Source of the DNA: Pseudomonadota bacterium
GTDB lineage: Bacteria > Myxococcota_A > Polyangia > Polyangiales > Polyangiaceae
Assembly: GCA_023418705.1 (NCBI GenBank)
Contig: JAEZYZ010000245.1
Location: 1 to 37,198, forward strand
Direction of reading: 5' to 3'
Length of the DNA: 37,198 bases
Shown here: in pieces, positions 8,217 through 15,800 of the stretch
How the letters are laid out: each line of letters begins with the position of its first letter
Position numbering within the stretch: position 1 is the stretch's first letter
The notes under the pieces: model-generated
What the model was told of the DNA's origin: nothing
Databases searched by the model: none
The model's input: the letters and a program-made list of their open reading frames with translations, nothing else
Translations under genes and position numbers: made by a program

Positions 8217-8764
8217 TGTTGGAGTGGCTCGGGAGAGCCGTGCTGGCGGCGGTGTTCTCCCTCTGCATGGGCGTCCTCTTCAACTCACCGGTTCGGGCGC
8301 TCCCGCTGTGCCTGGTGGGCGGTGGCGTCGCTCGACTCTGCCGAGATGGACTCGAGCTTCTCGGAGCGCCGCTGCCCACGGCCACCCTCGCTGCCGCAGC
8401 GGTGACCACCCTGCTCGTACTGCTCACCTCCAAGACGATCGAGGTTGGCCGCGTGGCCCTCGTCAGCGCGGTGATGCCGCTCGGCGCCACGGTCGTCATC
8501 TTCGAGGCCGTGTCCGGGATGCTGCACGTGGCCAACGCAAACGAACAGCAGGTGCCGCTCGTCGCGGCGCAGTTGGTACAGGCGATGGCCAAGTCCCTCG
8601 ACATCCTGTTCGGGATCGGATTCGGCATCGCCCTCGGCATCGCGCTTTTTATCGCGATCAGGAGCGTGTTCGGCGACGCGTCCGGGCTACCCGGACCTTT
8701 TCGAGAGCCCGGTGTTCCTCGAAGGCGTGCGGGACGCGGACCGCCTCAAGATCGGACGACTTAG
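8213..8764 (+). CDS. ThrE-type exporter, C-terminal-domain subunit (YjjB-like)
   Basis: A 183-residue integral membrane protein with about five hydrophobic helices, matching the ThrE_2 half of the exporter family: FSLCMGVLFNSP, LPLCLVGGGVARL, LVSAVMPLGA and a final GIGFGIALGIALFIAIRS helix. It is read from ATG 8213 (or 8216), overlapping the TGA of the first subunit, with GAGGAGG just upstream; the two are clearly co-translated. The last 30 residues are Pro/Arg-rich and look unstructured. The stop overlaps the stop of the converging barrel gene by four bases, leaving no room for a terminator between them. Confidence 0.85.
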   Translation: MMLEWLGRAVLAAVFSLCMGVLFNSPVRALPLCLVGGGVARLCRDGLELLGAPLPTATLAAAAVTTLLVLLTSKTIEVGRVALVSAVMPLGATVVIFEAVSGMLHVANANEQQVPLVAAQLVQAMAKSLDILFGIGFGIALGIALFIAIRSVFGDASGLPGPFREPGVPRRRAGRGPPQDRTT

Positions 8765-10179
8765 AAGAAGATCGAAAACGCGGCCGTGAGTGTGGCGCCC
8801 TTTTGACCACCGGTGTAGTAGCCGAACGTGCTGTTCACCGGCGATCGATGGATGTAAATCCCCTGCAGGTTGAGGCGCATATCGCGCGAGTTGGCGGGGT
8901 AGACATTCGCGCCTCCGAGATACTCGTAGCTACGCTTGAACCCCGCGCTTCGGTCTCCGAAGACCTGCGACGTTGCGCCGTACACCTCGAGCAGGCGGGG
9001 CAGCGGAAAAAAGCCGCCTTGCACGTAAAAGCCGGTATCGTGGATCGACTGGATGGGCAGCGGACCATCCGCGTCGAAGTCGGCGAGCCAGCGGTTATAG
9101 TACTCGACCTGCAGGAAGATCCCACGATACTTCAGGCCGGCATCCATGGCCAGCATTCGATAGCGGGCCTGCTGCACGGTGACGCCTGAGGCGAGCGAGT
9201 CGACTTCAAACAGATTGAGGCTGTCCGCAAGCCGAAGGGTCGTGTTCTCCGGTGCGCCCGTCACGGCGTCGGAGAAGCGATCTTCCCGGCTTTGAGTTGC
9301 CGACGCGCCGAAGCGGGTGGCAATGTGGTCGTGCATTTCGAAGTCACCGAACGCCCCCTGTGGCCCGAACTCCGTCGTCGTCGGCATCCACCAGACCGAC
9401 GCTGCCGTCGCGAAGTCGCGTGTGAGCTGTCGCGCGGTGACCCCGAGGGCGCTCAGGTTGTTGCCAACCATGGCCGTATACCAAAGGCCCGGGATAGGCT
9501 CGCCGTTGATCCAGGCGCCGTTGGTGAAATAAGGGCGAAAGAACTCGTCGGCCATGACACGGTCGTGGCCCAGCCAGTAGGGGTGCGACCCTTGGAGCGT
9601 GCGGGTGCCGGGGAGAGCATTGAGGCCCGCATACACATTGAGAGCTCGATGAAACTGGTAACCTAGAGTGGCGAAGATGTTTTTCTGATCGGTGGTGTTC
9701 ACGGTCCATAGGATGATCTGGTAGCGGAGCCTCGGGAGGCCCAGCCATCCTTTGAGGAAGACCATGATCCGATGAGAATAGATGTCGTGGCGCGTGTCGA
9801 CGGGGCGAACGTTGCCGAGATGATCGACGAAGGTTTGCTCGGCCGGGAGCTGATTCATGTATCGAACGAGTGCGTACGCGCTCAACGACAGCTCTCCGAT
9901 GGGAGTTCGACCAACCAGGAATCCCTTACCGGGCTCGAACACGCCCCACGTTTCGGTGGGCCCTTCGGATGGACCGGCAGTGGATCGAGTCACCTCGCTC
10001 GACGGAATTCCTTCGGGCGAAGGGTCCGCCGGCGGCGCCCGCTCGTTTCCCCGCGCGGCATCCTCGGGAGGCGCCGGGTGTGCGGGGCGCGGGCGAATCC
10101 CGCACACGATCGGCGCGAGGACACAAGCGCACACGAGGGAGCGCCTCACGATGTCTGGGCAGCGGATCCGGGTGAACAT
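8761..10179 (-). CDS. Outer-membrane beta-barrel (porin-like) protein
   Basis: A 472-residue secreted protein: positively charged start, hydrophobic CACVLAPIVCG core, a Pro/Ala/Ser-rich linker to about residue 75, then an alternating aromatic beta-barrel ending in FSIFF. Segments such as RIMVFLKGWLGLP, AMDAGLKYRGIFLQVEYYNRW and YVQGGFFPLPRLLEVYG resemble porins of the phosphate-selective O/P and related groups, in particular the paired IFLQVEYY and FYVQGGFF strands. I prefer ATG 10179, with AGGGGG five bases upstream; GTG 10185 is open but lies on that ribosome site. It is the second barrel within 6 kb and converges on the exporter, so the two loci may serve the same transport task. The ligand is unknown. 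Confidence 0.75.
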   Translation of the reverse strand: MFTRIRCPDIVRRSLVCACVLAPIVCGIRPRPAHPAPPEDAARGNERAPPADPSPEGIPSSEVTRSTAGPSEGPTETWGVFEPGKGFLVGRTPIGELSLSAYALVRYMNQLPAEQTFVDHLGNVRPVDTRHDIYSHRIMVFLKGWLGLPRLRYQIILWTVNTTDQKNIFATLGYQFHRALNVYAGLNALPGTRTLQGSHPYWLGHDRVMADEFFRPYFTNGAWINGEPIPGLWYTAMVGNNLSALGVTARQLTRDFATAASVWWMPTTTEFGPQGAFGDFEMHDHIATRFGASATQSREDRFSDAVTGAPENTTLRLADSLNLFEVDSLASGVTVQQARYRMLAMDAGLKYRGIFLQVEYYNRWLADFDADGPLPIQSIHDTGFYVQGGFFPLPRLLEVYGATSQVFGDRSAGFKRSYEYLGGANVYPANSRDMRLNLQGIYIHRSPVNSTFGYYTGGQKGATLTAAFSIFF

Positions 10180-10185
10180 GGCCAC

Positions 10186-10516
10186 CCCCTAGCGGTAAGG
10201 ACGGCTCCGGCAGACGTCGAGACGGTGGACCTGCTCTGTTTAAATACAATAGCCTAGCATTAGTCTCCTATTTGGTGGGAAGGGGCAAACCTGAGGCACG
10301 ACGCCCCGCTCAAGAGCGCCCGCGCACGGTCACGACCGGGCATCGCCCGCTCGCTTGCGTGAGCTCGCCGATCGGCGCTGCGCGAGCGGCGAGCTCAGCG
10401 CCCTACTGCTGTTCCTAGCTGCCTTCGGCATCGAGCAGACCGACCGAAGGCCGATGTCGCCTTGCCTCTATGTGCAGTAGTAGCCTGCGAGACGTGAACC
10501 GCGGCCCTGCTCTCGG
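10186..10516. other. 331-base intergenic region with AT-rich promoter-like patch and hairpin
   Basis: No gene is supported here. The patch 10238-10275 is much richer in A/T than its surroundings and is the best place for the barrel gene's promoter; it carries AGCATTAGTCTCC (10256-10268), the reverse complement of the motif before glutaminase/exporter apart from one base. An inverted repeat, GAGCTCGCCG (10361-10370) with CGGCGAGCTC (10387-10396) around a 16-base loop, could end the hybrid-kinase transcript, but no T-run follows on the minus strand. Confidence 0.45.
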
Positions 10517-12592
10517 TCAGCCCGCTCGACCCCACCCAGTGTCCACGCGTTCGGGCTGGTTGGGTGGGATGCGCCGCGCGACCGAGGCGAGCAACATCTC
10601 CAGGCCGGTCATGGTGTGGGGCTTGTCCAAGAAGCCAACCACGTTGGGCATCTGCAGGAGCTCCGAGGCGTCTTCCGCCTGAAAGCCGCTGGTGATCACC
10701 ACAGGGATGGCGCTGCGAACTTTCCGGAGCTCCGCCAGGGTTTGTTCGCCGGAGAGCTCGGGCATGGTCAAATCGAGGATCACGAGATCGAACGCATCCG
10801 GCCGCTCCGTGAGGAGCTCGATGCCCCGCCGGCCGTTGTCGGCCGTCACGACGCGATGACCGAGCTCACCGAGCATCCTGCCCGTCACCAGACGCACAGC
10901 GGGCTCGTCGTCGATGAGCAGGATGCTGCGAGCCGGAGGCGCCACGTCCAACACTGCCTGGATGCTGGACGGGCGCGACACGGATTCACGTGCGACTGGC
11001 AACAAGACGCTGAATTTGGTCCCTAGCGGCGACGTCTCGTCGACGCCGAGCCAGCCGCGGTGCGCCCGCACGATACCGGCAGCGGCGGCCAGGCCCATGC
11101 CGCGCCCGGGGCCCTTGGTCGAAAAGAACGGCTCGAACAGGCGCTCGCGCGCTTCGGGACCCATGCCGGCGCCGGTGTCGTTGACCGTCACCTTGACGTA
11201 GCTGCCCGCACCGACGCCGTACGGCTCATTGCGCTGCTCCTCGAGGCGCACGGATTCTGTCCGCAGCGTCAACGTGCCCCGCCTCCCCTCCATCGCGTCG
11301 AGCGCATTGAGGATCAGGTTGGTCACCACCTGGCGAAGCTGAAACCCATCCGCGCCCACCGGCGGCAGCTCGGGGCCGAGCTCGAGGACCAGGTGGGCCT
11401 TGGACTCGACGGTGGCGTGCAGCAGCCGCAGCGCCGCCGAGATCTCGGCGTTGATGTCGAGCGCTTGGATCGCGAGGCTCCGCCGCCCCGCGTAAGCCAG
11501 CATCTGTTTGCTGAGCTGAGCGGCCTCACCAGCGAAGGTGATGATTTCGCCGAGGGAGCGCGACAGCTCGGGCGCCTCACAGGGCGTCACGGTGAGCTGC
11601 GCCAGCTGCGCGTTGCCGATGACGCCACAGAGCAGGTTGTTGAGGTCGTGAGCGACCCCGCCTGCCATGACGGCCAGGCTCTGCATGGCTTGGCTGCGCT
11701 GCAGCTCTCGGTCCATATCGCGCTGCCGGCGCTCGGTGACAGCCCGTTCCGTGAGATCCCGCACCACTCGCAGCGTCAGCTCGTCGCGCGATGCGTTTGG
11801 GTCGAAGCGCGTCTCGGTCACGAGCAGGAGCGATCGCGGGTTCCGCTCGAGGACGACCTCGTAGGAGCGGCGATCTCCGACGTTCGGTGTGGTGGCCGCC
11901 AGCGTGTGGCGGCTCCCCTCCGTCAAGAGCTCGGAGAAGGTCTTGGTCGAGGGGTCGTCGCGCGAGACACCGAGGGTCTCGGCGAGGGCTCGGTTTGCGA
12001 ACACGATCCGGTCGTGCGCGTCGAAGAGACCGACCCCCTCGCCCAGACTCTCTACCAGCGCGCGCTGCTTGAGCTCGCTGTGTCGCAGCGACTCCTCGCT
12101 CAGCTCCCGAGCTTCGATCTCCCGGCGCAGCGCCTCGTTCAGCACCATGACGTGGCGCCGCGAGTCCACCACCAGTCCGAGCCCGCCGGCGAGCACGAGC
12201 TTGACCAGCAGCGCGATGATCGCCGCGGTCCGCCCGATGTCCGGGCTGGTCGGAAGATCCATGGCGAGGCCACGATCGACGAGCGCGACGCTGAGGATCA
12301 CGACCAGCGCACCGCGCAAGCCCAGCCACGCGGCCGCCACCAGGCAAATGCCCAGGCCGAACATGAAGGCCGGGTTGCCCAACACGTCGTGCAAGGTGCT
12401 GAACGAGGCCTGGTAGGCGAGCACCAGCCCCGCGAGGATGCCGCACCGCACCACCGTCCCTCGGCGGCTGCGTTGCGGCGGCGGCGCCGGCCGGGCGCTG
12501 GGGATCACCTGCCGCACGTACGCGGCCGCGAGCGACGTGCCTTTCGGTTGAACCGATGCCGGGTCGCCCGAACCGAACATGCGACCGGTCAT
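10517..12592 (-). CDS. Hybrid sensor histidine kinase (membrane, PAS, HisKA, HATPase, receiver)
   Basis: A 691-residue kinase. Residues 47-145 hold about four membrane helices; a coiled segment (150-175) leads to a PAS domain (about 176-285). The phosphoacceptor is His315 in GGVAHDLNNLL. The ATP-binding domain is intact: N box NLILNALDA (425-433), G1 DTGAG (472-476), F box FEPFFSTK, G2 GRGMGLA. A C-terminal receiver has acidic pocket IDDEPA, phosphoacceptor Asp607 in ILDLTMP, and Lys657 in LDKPH. It therefore phosphorylates its own receiver and probably feeds an unlinked partner. In contrast to the kinase near the window start, all catalytic motifs are present. No regulator gene is adjacent, so it is an orphan in this window. 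Confidence 0.93.
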   Translation of the reverse strand: MTGRMFGSGDPASVQPKGTSLAAAYVRQVIPSARPAPPPQRSRRGTVVRCGILAGLVLAYQASFSTLHDVLGNPAFMFGLGICLVAAAWLGLRGALVVILSVALVDRGLAMDLPTSPDIGRTAAIIALLVKLVLAGGLGLVVDSRRHVMVLNEALRREIEARELSEESLRHSELKQRALVESLGEGVGLFDAHDRIVFANRALAETLGVSRDDPSTKTFSELLTEGSRHTLAATTPNVGDRRSYEVVLERNPRSLLLVTETRFDPNASRDELTLRVVRDLTERAVTERRQRDMDRELQRSQAMQSLAVMAGGVAHDLNNLLCGVIGNAQLAQLTVTPCEAPELSRSLGEIITFAGEAAQLSKQMLAYAGRRSLAIQALDINAEISAALRLLHATVESKAHLVLELGPELPPVGADGFQLRQVVTNLILNALDAMEGRRGTLTLRTESVRLEEQRNEPYGVGAGSYVKVTVNDTGAGMGPEARERLFEPFFSTKGPGRGMGLAAAAGIVRAHRGWLGVDETSPLGTKFSVLLPVARESVSRPSSIQAVLDVAPPARSILLIDDEPAVRLVTGRMLGELGHRVVTADNGRRGIELLTERPDAFDLVILDLTMPELSGEQTLAELRKVRSAIPVVITSGFQAEDASELLQMPNVVGFLDKPHTMTGLEMLLASVARRIPPNQPERVDTGWGRAG

Positions 12593-12604
12593 ACGCTGTC
12601 ACGG

Positions 12605-12623
12605 CGGCCCCATCAAGGGGCCG
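12605..12623 (-). terminator. Possible terminator hairpin after the lemA/TPM operon
   Basis: CGGCCCC (12605-12611) and GGGGCCG (12617-12623) form a perfect seven-pair stem with a five-base loop, 74 bases beyond the stop of the last TPM gene and just before the hybrid kinase start. No U-run follows, so it may instead be a processing or pause site. Confidence 0.35.
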
Positions 12624-12696
12624 AGGGCGAACGCCTTTTACGGCGAGCGTCTACATCGGGAGAAAGACGAGACGGTCGCGTCCGACCAGGCCGCCA

Positions 12697-13350
12697 TCAG
12701 CCCCGCACCACGGTGTTCGGCAGCTCGTTGGTGTCGTCCGGTCGGGGTGGAAAGTGCATTTCGAGCTGCTGGCGGAGCTCTGCAATGACCTCGAGGACAC
12801 CGTCCGCTGGCTTGCCGTCCCGAATGCGCTGGATGAGGTGCGCCACTTGATGCTGCCACCCGGTATCACCGACCCGCTCGTGGATGCCGCGATCACCAAG
12901 GATGACGACACGGTGCTCGAGCTCGGAAATCAGCAACAGGATGCCGGTGCGGTCTCGGGTTTCGTAGACGCGACGCTCCGCGAAGAGCTGAAGCGCACGG
13001 GACGCCACGGCTTGCTCGATCAGATCGGCTGGCAACAGCCGGCGCAAGAACGTCGAGCGTCCCAGATGTCTGAAGGCGAGCACCGCGACCGGGAGCTGAA
13101 ACAAGAAGGCCGCGAGGGCGGCCCACTCCCGCAGCTCCGGGGTCATGTACTGTGCCGCATACAGCAGGGCGAGCCCGGCGGTGAGCCCCCACATGCCTGC
13201 GATGCCCGCGCGCCATGCGCCATAGGGAGCGCTCCGTTCCACGACGGCGACCACCAGCTCCGTGTTGCTGTGCCGCTCCACCTCGGCCACGGCGGCCTCG
13301 ATACACCGGCAGTCGGACTCGCTCAGAAGATGCATCTCGAAGCCTTCCAT
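12697..13350 (-). CDS. TPM-domain membrane protein (second TPM gene of the lemA operon)
   Basis: A 217-residue protein of the TPM (TLP18.3/Psb32/MOLO-1) family. It has an N-terminal half-domain (SESDCRCIEAAVAEVERHSNTELVVAVVE), two membrane helices (about residues 48-70 and 77-95), then the continued domain with VYETRDRTGILLLISELEHRVVILGDRGI and a C-terminal helix. The insertion of membrane helices into the domain, with no signal peptide, matches the partner TPM proteins often found beside YgcG-like genes. It begins 11 bases after the preceding TPM gene ends, so it is in the same operon. Function is not established; TPM domains have been linked to membrane-protein assembly or repair. Confidence 0.8.
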   Translation of the reverse strand: MEGFEMHLLSESDCRCIEAAVAEVERHSNTELVVAVVERSAPYGAWRAGIAGMWGLTAGLALLYAAQYMTPELREWAALAAFLFQLPVAVLAFRHLGRSTFLRRLLPADLIEQAVASRALQLFAERRVYETRDRTGILLLISELEHRVVILGDRGIHERVGDTGWQHQVAHLIQRIRDGKPADGVLEVIAELRQQLEMHFPPRPDDTNELPNTVVRG

Positions 13351-13361
13351 TTATCCGCGCG

Positions 13362-14138
13362 TCACCAGGAACCCGAGGCCCCGCCGCCTCCAAACCCGCC
13401 GCCACCACCGGAGAAGCCGCCGCCTCCGCCGGAGCGGCCGCCGAAGCCGCCGCCCAGCCCGCCGCCGATGAAGCCTCCCCCGAAATATGCGCGTCGGCGA
13501 CCCCGCCTGCCGAAGCGCGACCCGAAGAAGGGCAGCCCGAAGACGAGCAGCATGAAGAGCAGGTGCAGCAGGGAGCCTCCCCCGGACCGGCGTCCGCCCT
13601 CGGGCCGCGCCGGAGGCGCGGTCTCCGGCAACTCGAAACCTTCGCCGGAAGCCGCCCGCATCAACACGCCCATCGCCCGCTTGATCCCGGCGGCGAACTC
13701 GCCCTGCCGGAAGGCGGGGACCAGCACCTCGCGGATGACGCGGGCCGACTGCGCGTCCGTGATGCGACCTTCGAGGCCATAGCCCACCTCGATGCGGACC
13801 TTGCGGTCCTGCTCGGCGACGAGCAGCAGCAACCCCTCGTCCTTTTCCTTACTGCCGAGCTGCCATTTCTCGACCACACGGATCGAGAAATCTTCCAGCG
13901 GGTCGCCCTCGAGGCTCTCGATGGTGAGCACCGCGAACTGGTGCCCCGTCTTCTGTTCGTAGGCGGCAAGCTGGGCGGTGAGCTGCTGCTCTTCGGCCGG
14001 GCTGAGCACGTCGGCCAGGTCGGTGACGCGTCGAGTGAGCGCCGGGACCTCCAGCGCTCCGGCTGCCGGCGCCAGGCTCAACCCAACGAGCAGGGCGCTG
14101 ACGAGCCACGCCCAGCGTGCGGTGGCAGCCGAGATCAC
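13362..14138 (-). CDS. Secreted, membrane-tethered TPM-domain protein (YgcG-like) with Gly-rich tail
   Basis: A 258-residue protein with a signal peptide (WAWLVSALLVGLSLAPAAGALE), a TPM domain (about residues 32-165, with VTDLADVLSPAEE, FAVLTIESLEG, GLLLLVAEQDRKVRIEVGYGLEG and a helix DAQSARVI), a membrane helix (about 189-207), and a basic stretch followed by a long Gly/Ser-rich tail ending SGSW. This layout is the typical YgcG form. It starts at GTG 14138, overlapping the lemA stop by four bases (GTGA), so it is translationally coupled to lemA. LemA and YgcG pairs are common across bacteria and are thought to act together at the envelope, with unknown biochemistry. Confidence 0.88.
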   Translation of the reverse strand: MISAATARWAWLVSALLVGLSLAPAAGALEVPALTRRVTDLADVLSPAEEQQLTAQLAAYEQKTGHQFAVLTIESLEGDPLEDFSIRVVEKWQLGSKEKDEGLLLLVAEQDRKVRIEVGYGLEGRITDAQSARVIREVLVPAFRQGEFAAGIKRAMGVLMRAASGEGFELPETAPPARPEGGRRSGGGSLLHLLFMLLVFGLPFFGSRFGRRGRRRAYFGGGFIGGGLGGGFGGRSGGGGGFSGGGGGFGGGGASGSW

Positions 14139-14737
14139 AGATCGACGTCCGGCGCCTTTTCCAGCTCCGGCGCCGCCTCGAAGGTCGGGCGCACCTCTCG
14201 GTCGCGCAAGCCAGCGCCGATGCTGGTCGGGAAACGCTGGACGACCTTGTTGTACTCCGCGACCTGCTCGATGTAGCGCTTGCGGGCCACCGCGATACGG
14301 TTCTCCGTGCCTTCGAGCTGCGCCTGCAGGTCGCGGTAGGCGTCGGTGGCCTTGAGCTCCGGGTAGCGCTCGACCACCACCATTAGCCGCGAGAGGGCGC
14401 CGGAGAGCTGCTGCTGGGCCTGCTCGAACTGTTTGAGCTTCGCGGGGTCGTCGATGGTCGAGGCGTCGACCTGCATGCTGGCGACCTTCGACCGCGCCTC
14501 GACGACGTCCTGCAGCGTCTCCTGCTCGAACTCTCCGGCGCCTTTGACGACCTTGACCAGGTTCGGCACCAGGTCGGCGCGGCGTTTGTACTGATTTTGA
14601 ACCTCCGCCCAGGCGGCCTTCACCTCTTCGTCGCGGTCGATGACCTCGTTGTAGCCACACCCCGACAGGCTCAGGGCAAACAGCAGGGTGGCAGGCGCCC
14701 ACGCGCGGGCAATCCGTGAGAACAAGCGTTGGATCAT
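14135..14737 (-). CDS. lemA: LemA family lipoprotein
   Basis: A 200-residue LemA-family protein. A signal sequence ends in LSGC (Cys27 from ATG 14737), so it is probably a lipoprotein rather than a type II anchored form. The conserved LemA body follows: YNEVIDRDEEVKAAW, YKRRADLVPNLV, a long helical bundle with RLMVVVERYPELKA, and the C-terminal IAVARKRYIEQVAEYN block before FPTSIGA. I chose ATG 14737 because GAAGA lies ten bases upstream; ATG 14746 is in frame but has no spacing to a ribosome site. Upstream reading frame to 14896 is open but unlikely to be translated. It leads an operon with two TPM-domain genes. Confidence 0.9.
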   Translation of the reverse strand: MIQRLFSRIARAWAPATLLFALSLSGCGYNEVIDRDEEVKAAWAEVQNQYKRRADLVPNLVKVVKGAGEFEQETLQDVVEARSKVASMQVDASTIDDPAKLKQFEQAQQQLSGALSRLMVVVERYPELKATDAYRDLQAQLEGTENRIAVARKRYIEQVAEYNKVVQRFPTSIGAGLRDREVRPTFEAAPELEKAPDVDL

Positions 14738-14795
14738 GGTGAACATCTTCGAAATGGCTGCCGGCGGGCGGTGCTCGACGCGCCTGCCTCGGAAC

Positions 14796-15521
14796 CTATA
14801 ACACCGCTGCTCCGAGTTGGCAGGGGCGGCGCGGCGGGGTTCCGCCCCTATCGAAGCAGGAAAGCCACGCATTTCGACCGGATGAAGCACGAACACCGGT
14901 CGCCCGAGCTCGTCGGGGCGACCGGTGCTTCGATCGGGCTCGGCGCCGCGCGCCGAGCGTGCCTCGCAGGCCCCGCCCGTCGAGGGAGTCGTAGCCGAAG
15001 GTCATATCGACCGGACCGGTGGCGTTGCCGGCGTTCGTCCCGGTGCCGACGGCCGCGCCGTCGACGAAGAACGTCAGCGTGCCGCCCTGGCGCCGCACGG
15101 CCAGGTGGCGCCATTCCCCATTGCGCAGCGACGGGATCGGCGAGCTCAACGTGTTCGCGCCGCGGATCTGCAATAGCAGCTGATTCCCATAGACGATGAA
15201 GTAAAAGCCATCGTACGGATACCCCGCGCGTCGCTTGGAGATCAGGGGGACGACCGTCTGGCTGGCAGGGTTGGTCACCTTCGCCGTCACCGCCAAGGTA
15301 AAATCCCCGGTCCCAAAGTCGTACTCCGCGCGCTGCGGGACGACGGCGCGGTCGTCCCTGCCGTCGAAGTGGCGCAAGATCTCTCCAGGCTCGGCCGCCG
15401 CCAGGGCGTCTGCTCGAGTCGCCACCGCTTCATCGTAAGCCGCGCCGCCGCTGCACCCGGCAGCAGCCAGACAAAGCAGCGTCGCACCCCAATTTCGAAC
15501 TTTCGTGGTTTGGTCGTTCAT
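14796..15521 (-). CDS. LamG-like jelly-roll lipoprotein with aberrant C-terminus
   Basis: A 241-residue secreted protein starting at ATG 15521 with GAGGGA just upstream. The signal ends in AAGC (Cys23). A LamG/concanavalin-like fold starts at ILRHFDGRDDRAVV and continues through FTLAVTAKV, PLISKRRAGYPYDGFYFIVY, GEWRHLAVRRQGG, LTFFVDGAAVGTG and MTFGYDS (to about residue 180). The usual closing strand and helix (D-E-V-R-x-Y type) are missing. Instead residues 187-241 are Arg-rich and encoded in part by a strong inverted repeat, so the gene looks cut short or frameshifted at its 3' end. Carbohydrate or protein binding is typical of the fold, but the ligand is unknown. Confidence 0.65.
   Translation of the reverse strand: MNDQTTKVRNWGATLLCLAAAGCSGGAAYDEAVATRADALAAAEPGEILRHFDGRDDRAVVPQRAEYDFGTGDFTLAVTAKVTNPASQTVVPLISKRRAGYPYDGFYFIVYGNQLLLQIRGANTLSSPIPSLRNGEWRHLAVRRQGGTLTFFVDGAAVGTGTNAGNATGPVDMTFGYDSLDGRGLRGTLGARRRARSKHRSPRRARATGVRASSGRNAWLSCFDRGGTPPRRPCQLGAAVL
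14890..14931 (-). terminator. Strong hairpin inside the 3' part of the LamG gene
   Basis: CACCGGTCGCCC (14894-14905) pairs perfectly with GGGCGACCGGTG (14916-14927) around a ten-base loop, and the stem can extend by four pairs past a single bulge. It lies between the intact LamG coding part and lemA, where a terminator would be expected, but no T-run follows on the minus strand. Confidence 0.45.
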
Positions 15522-15800
15522 GAGTTCCCTCGCAGGCTCTTGTTCGGAGCGATGCACCGTGCACCGCGTCCCCCGGGCACTCTTCAAGAGCCGCCCGGCG
15601 CGGACGCGGCGCCCTAGAGCACCGACCGTGCCAGCCGCGGCGCTCACCCGTGGCATCGGCGAAGTGGCGGTTTTTCTGCCGTTTCGTCGCACGAGGGTCG
15701 CACTCGTCGAGCCGCAGTCAGCCGATCGTCCGCGGATGGCCGGCGGACGTCCGCGGACACCTCGCGGGACCCTGAACCAGGGCTTGCCCGGCGCCTTGGC
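15522..15800. other. 279-base intergenic region, one terminator-like hairpin
   Basis: This region lies between the EGF-repeat gene's stop and the LamG start, both on the minus strand. GTCCGCGGA (15728-15736) and TCCGCGGAC (15750-15758) form a nine-pair stem with a 13-base loop about 45 bases past the EGF-repeat stop, a plausible terminator without T-run. The remainder (15760-15800 and 15522-15727) shows no supported gene or clear promoter boxes. Confidence 0.35.

Noticed and set aside
11060..12850. 596-codon open frame antisense to the hybrid kinase
   Set aside because: Composition is Arg/Gly/His/Gln-rich without motifs, while the minus strand encodes every kinase and receiver motif.
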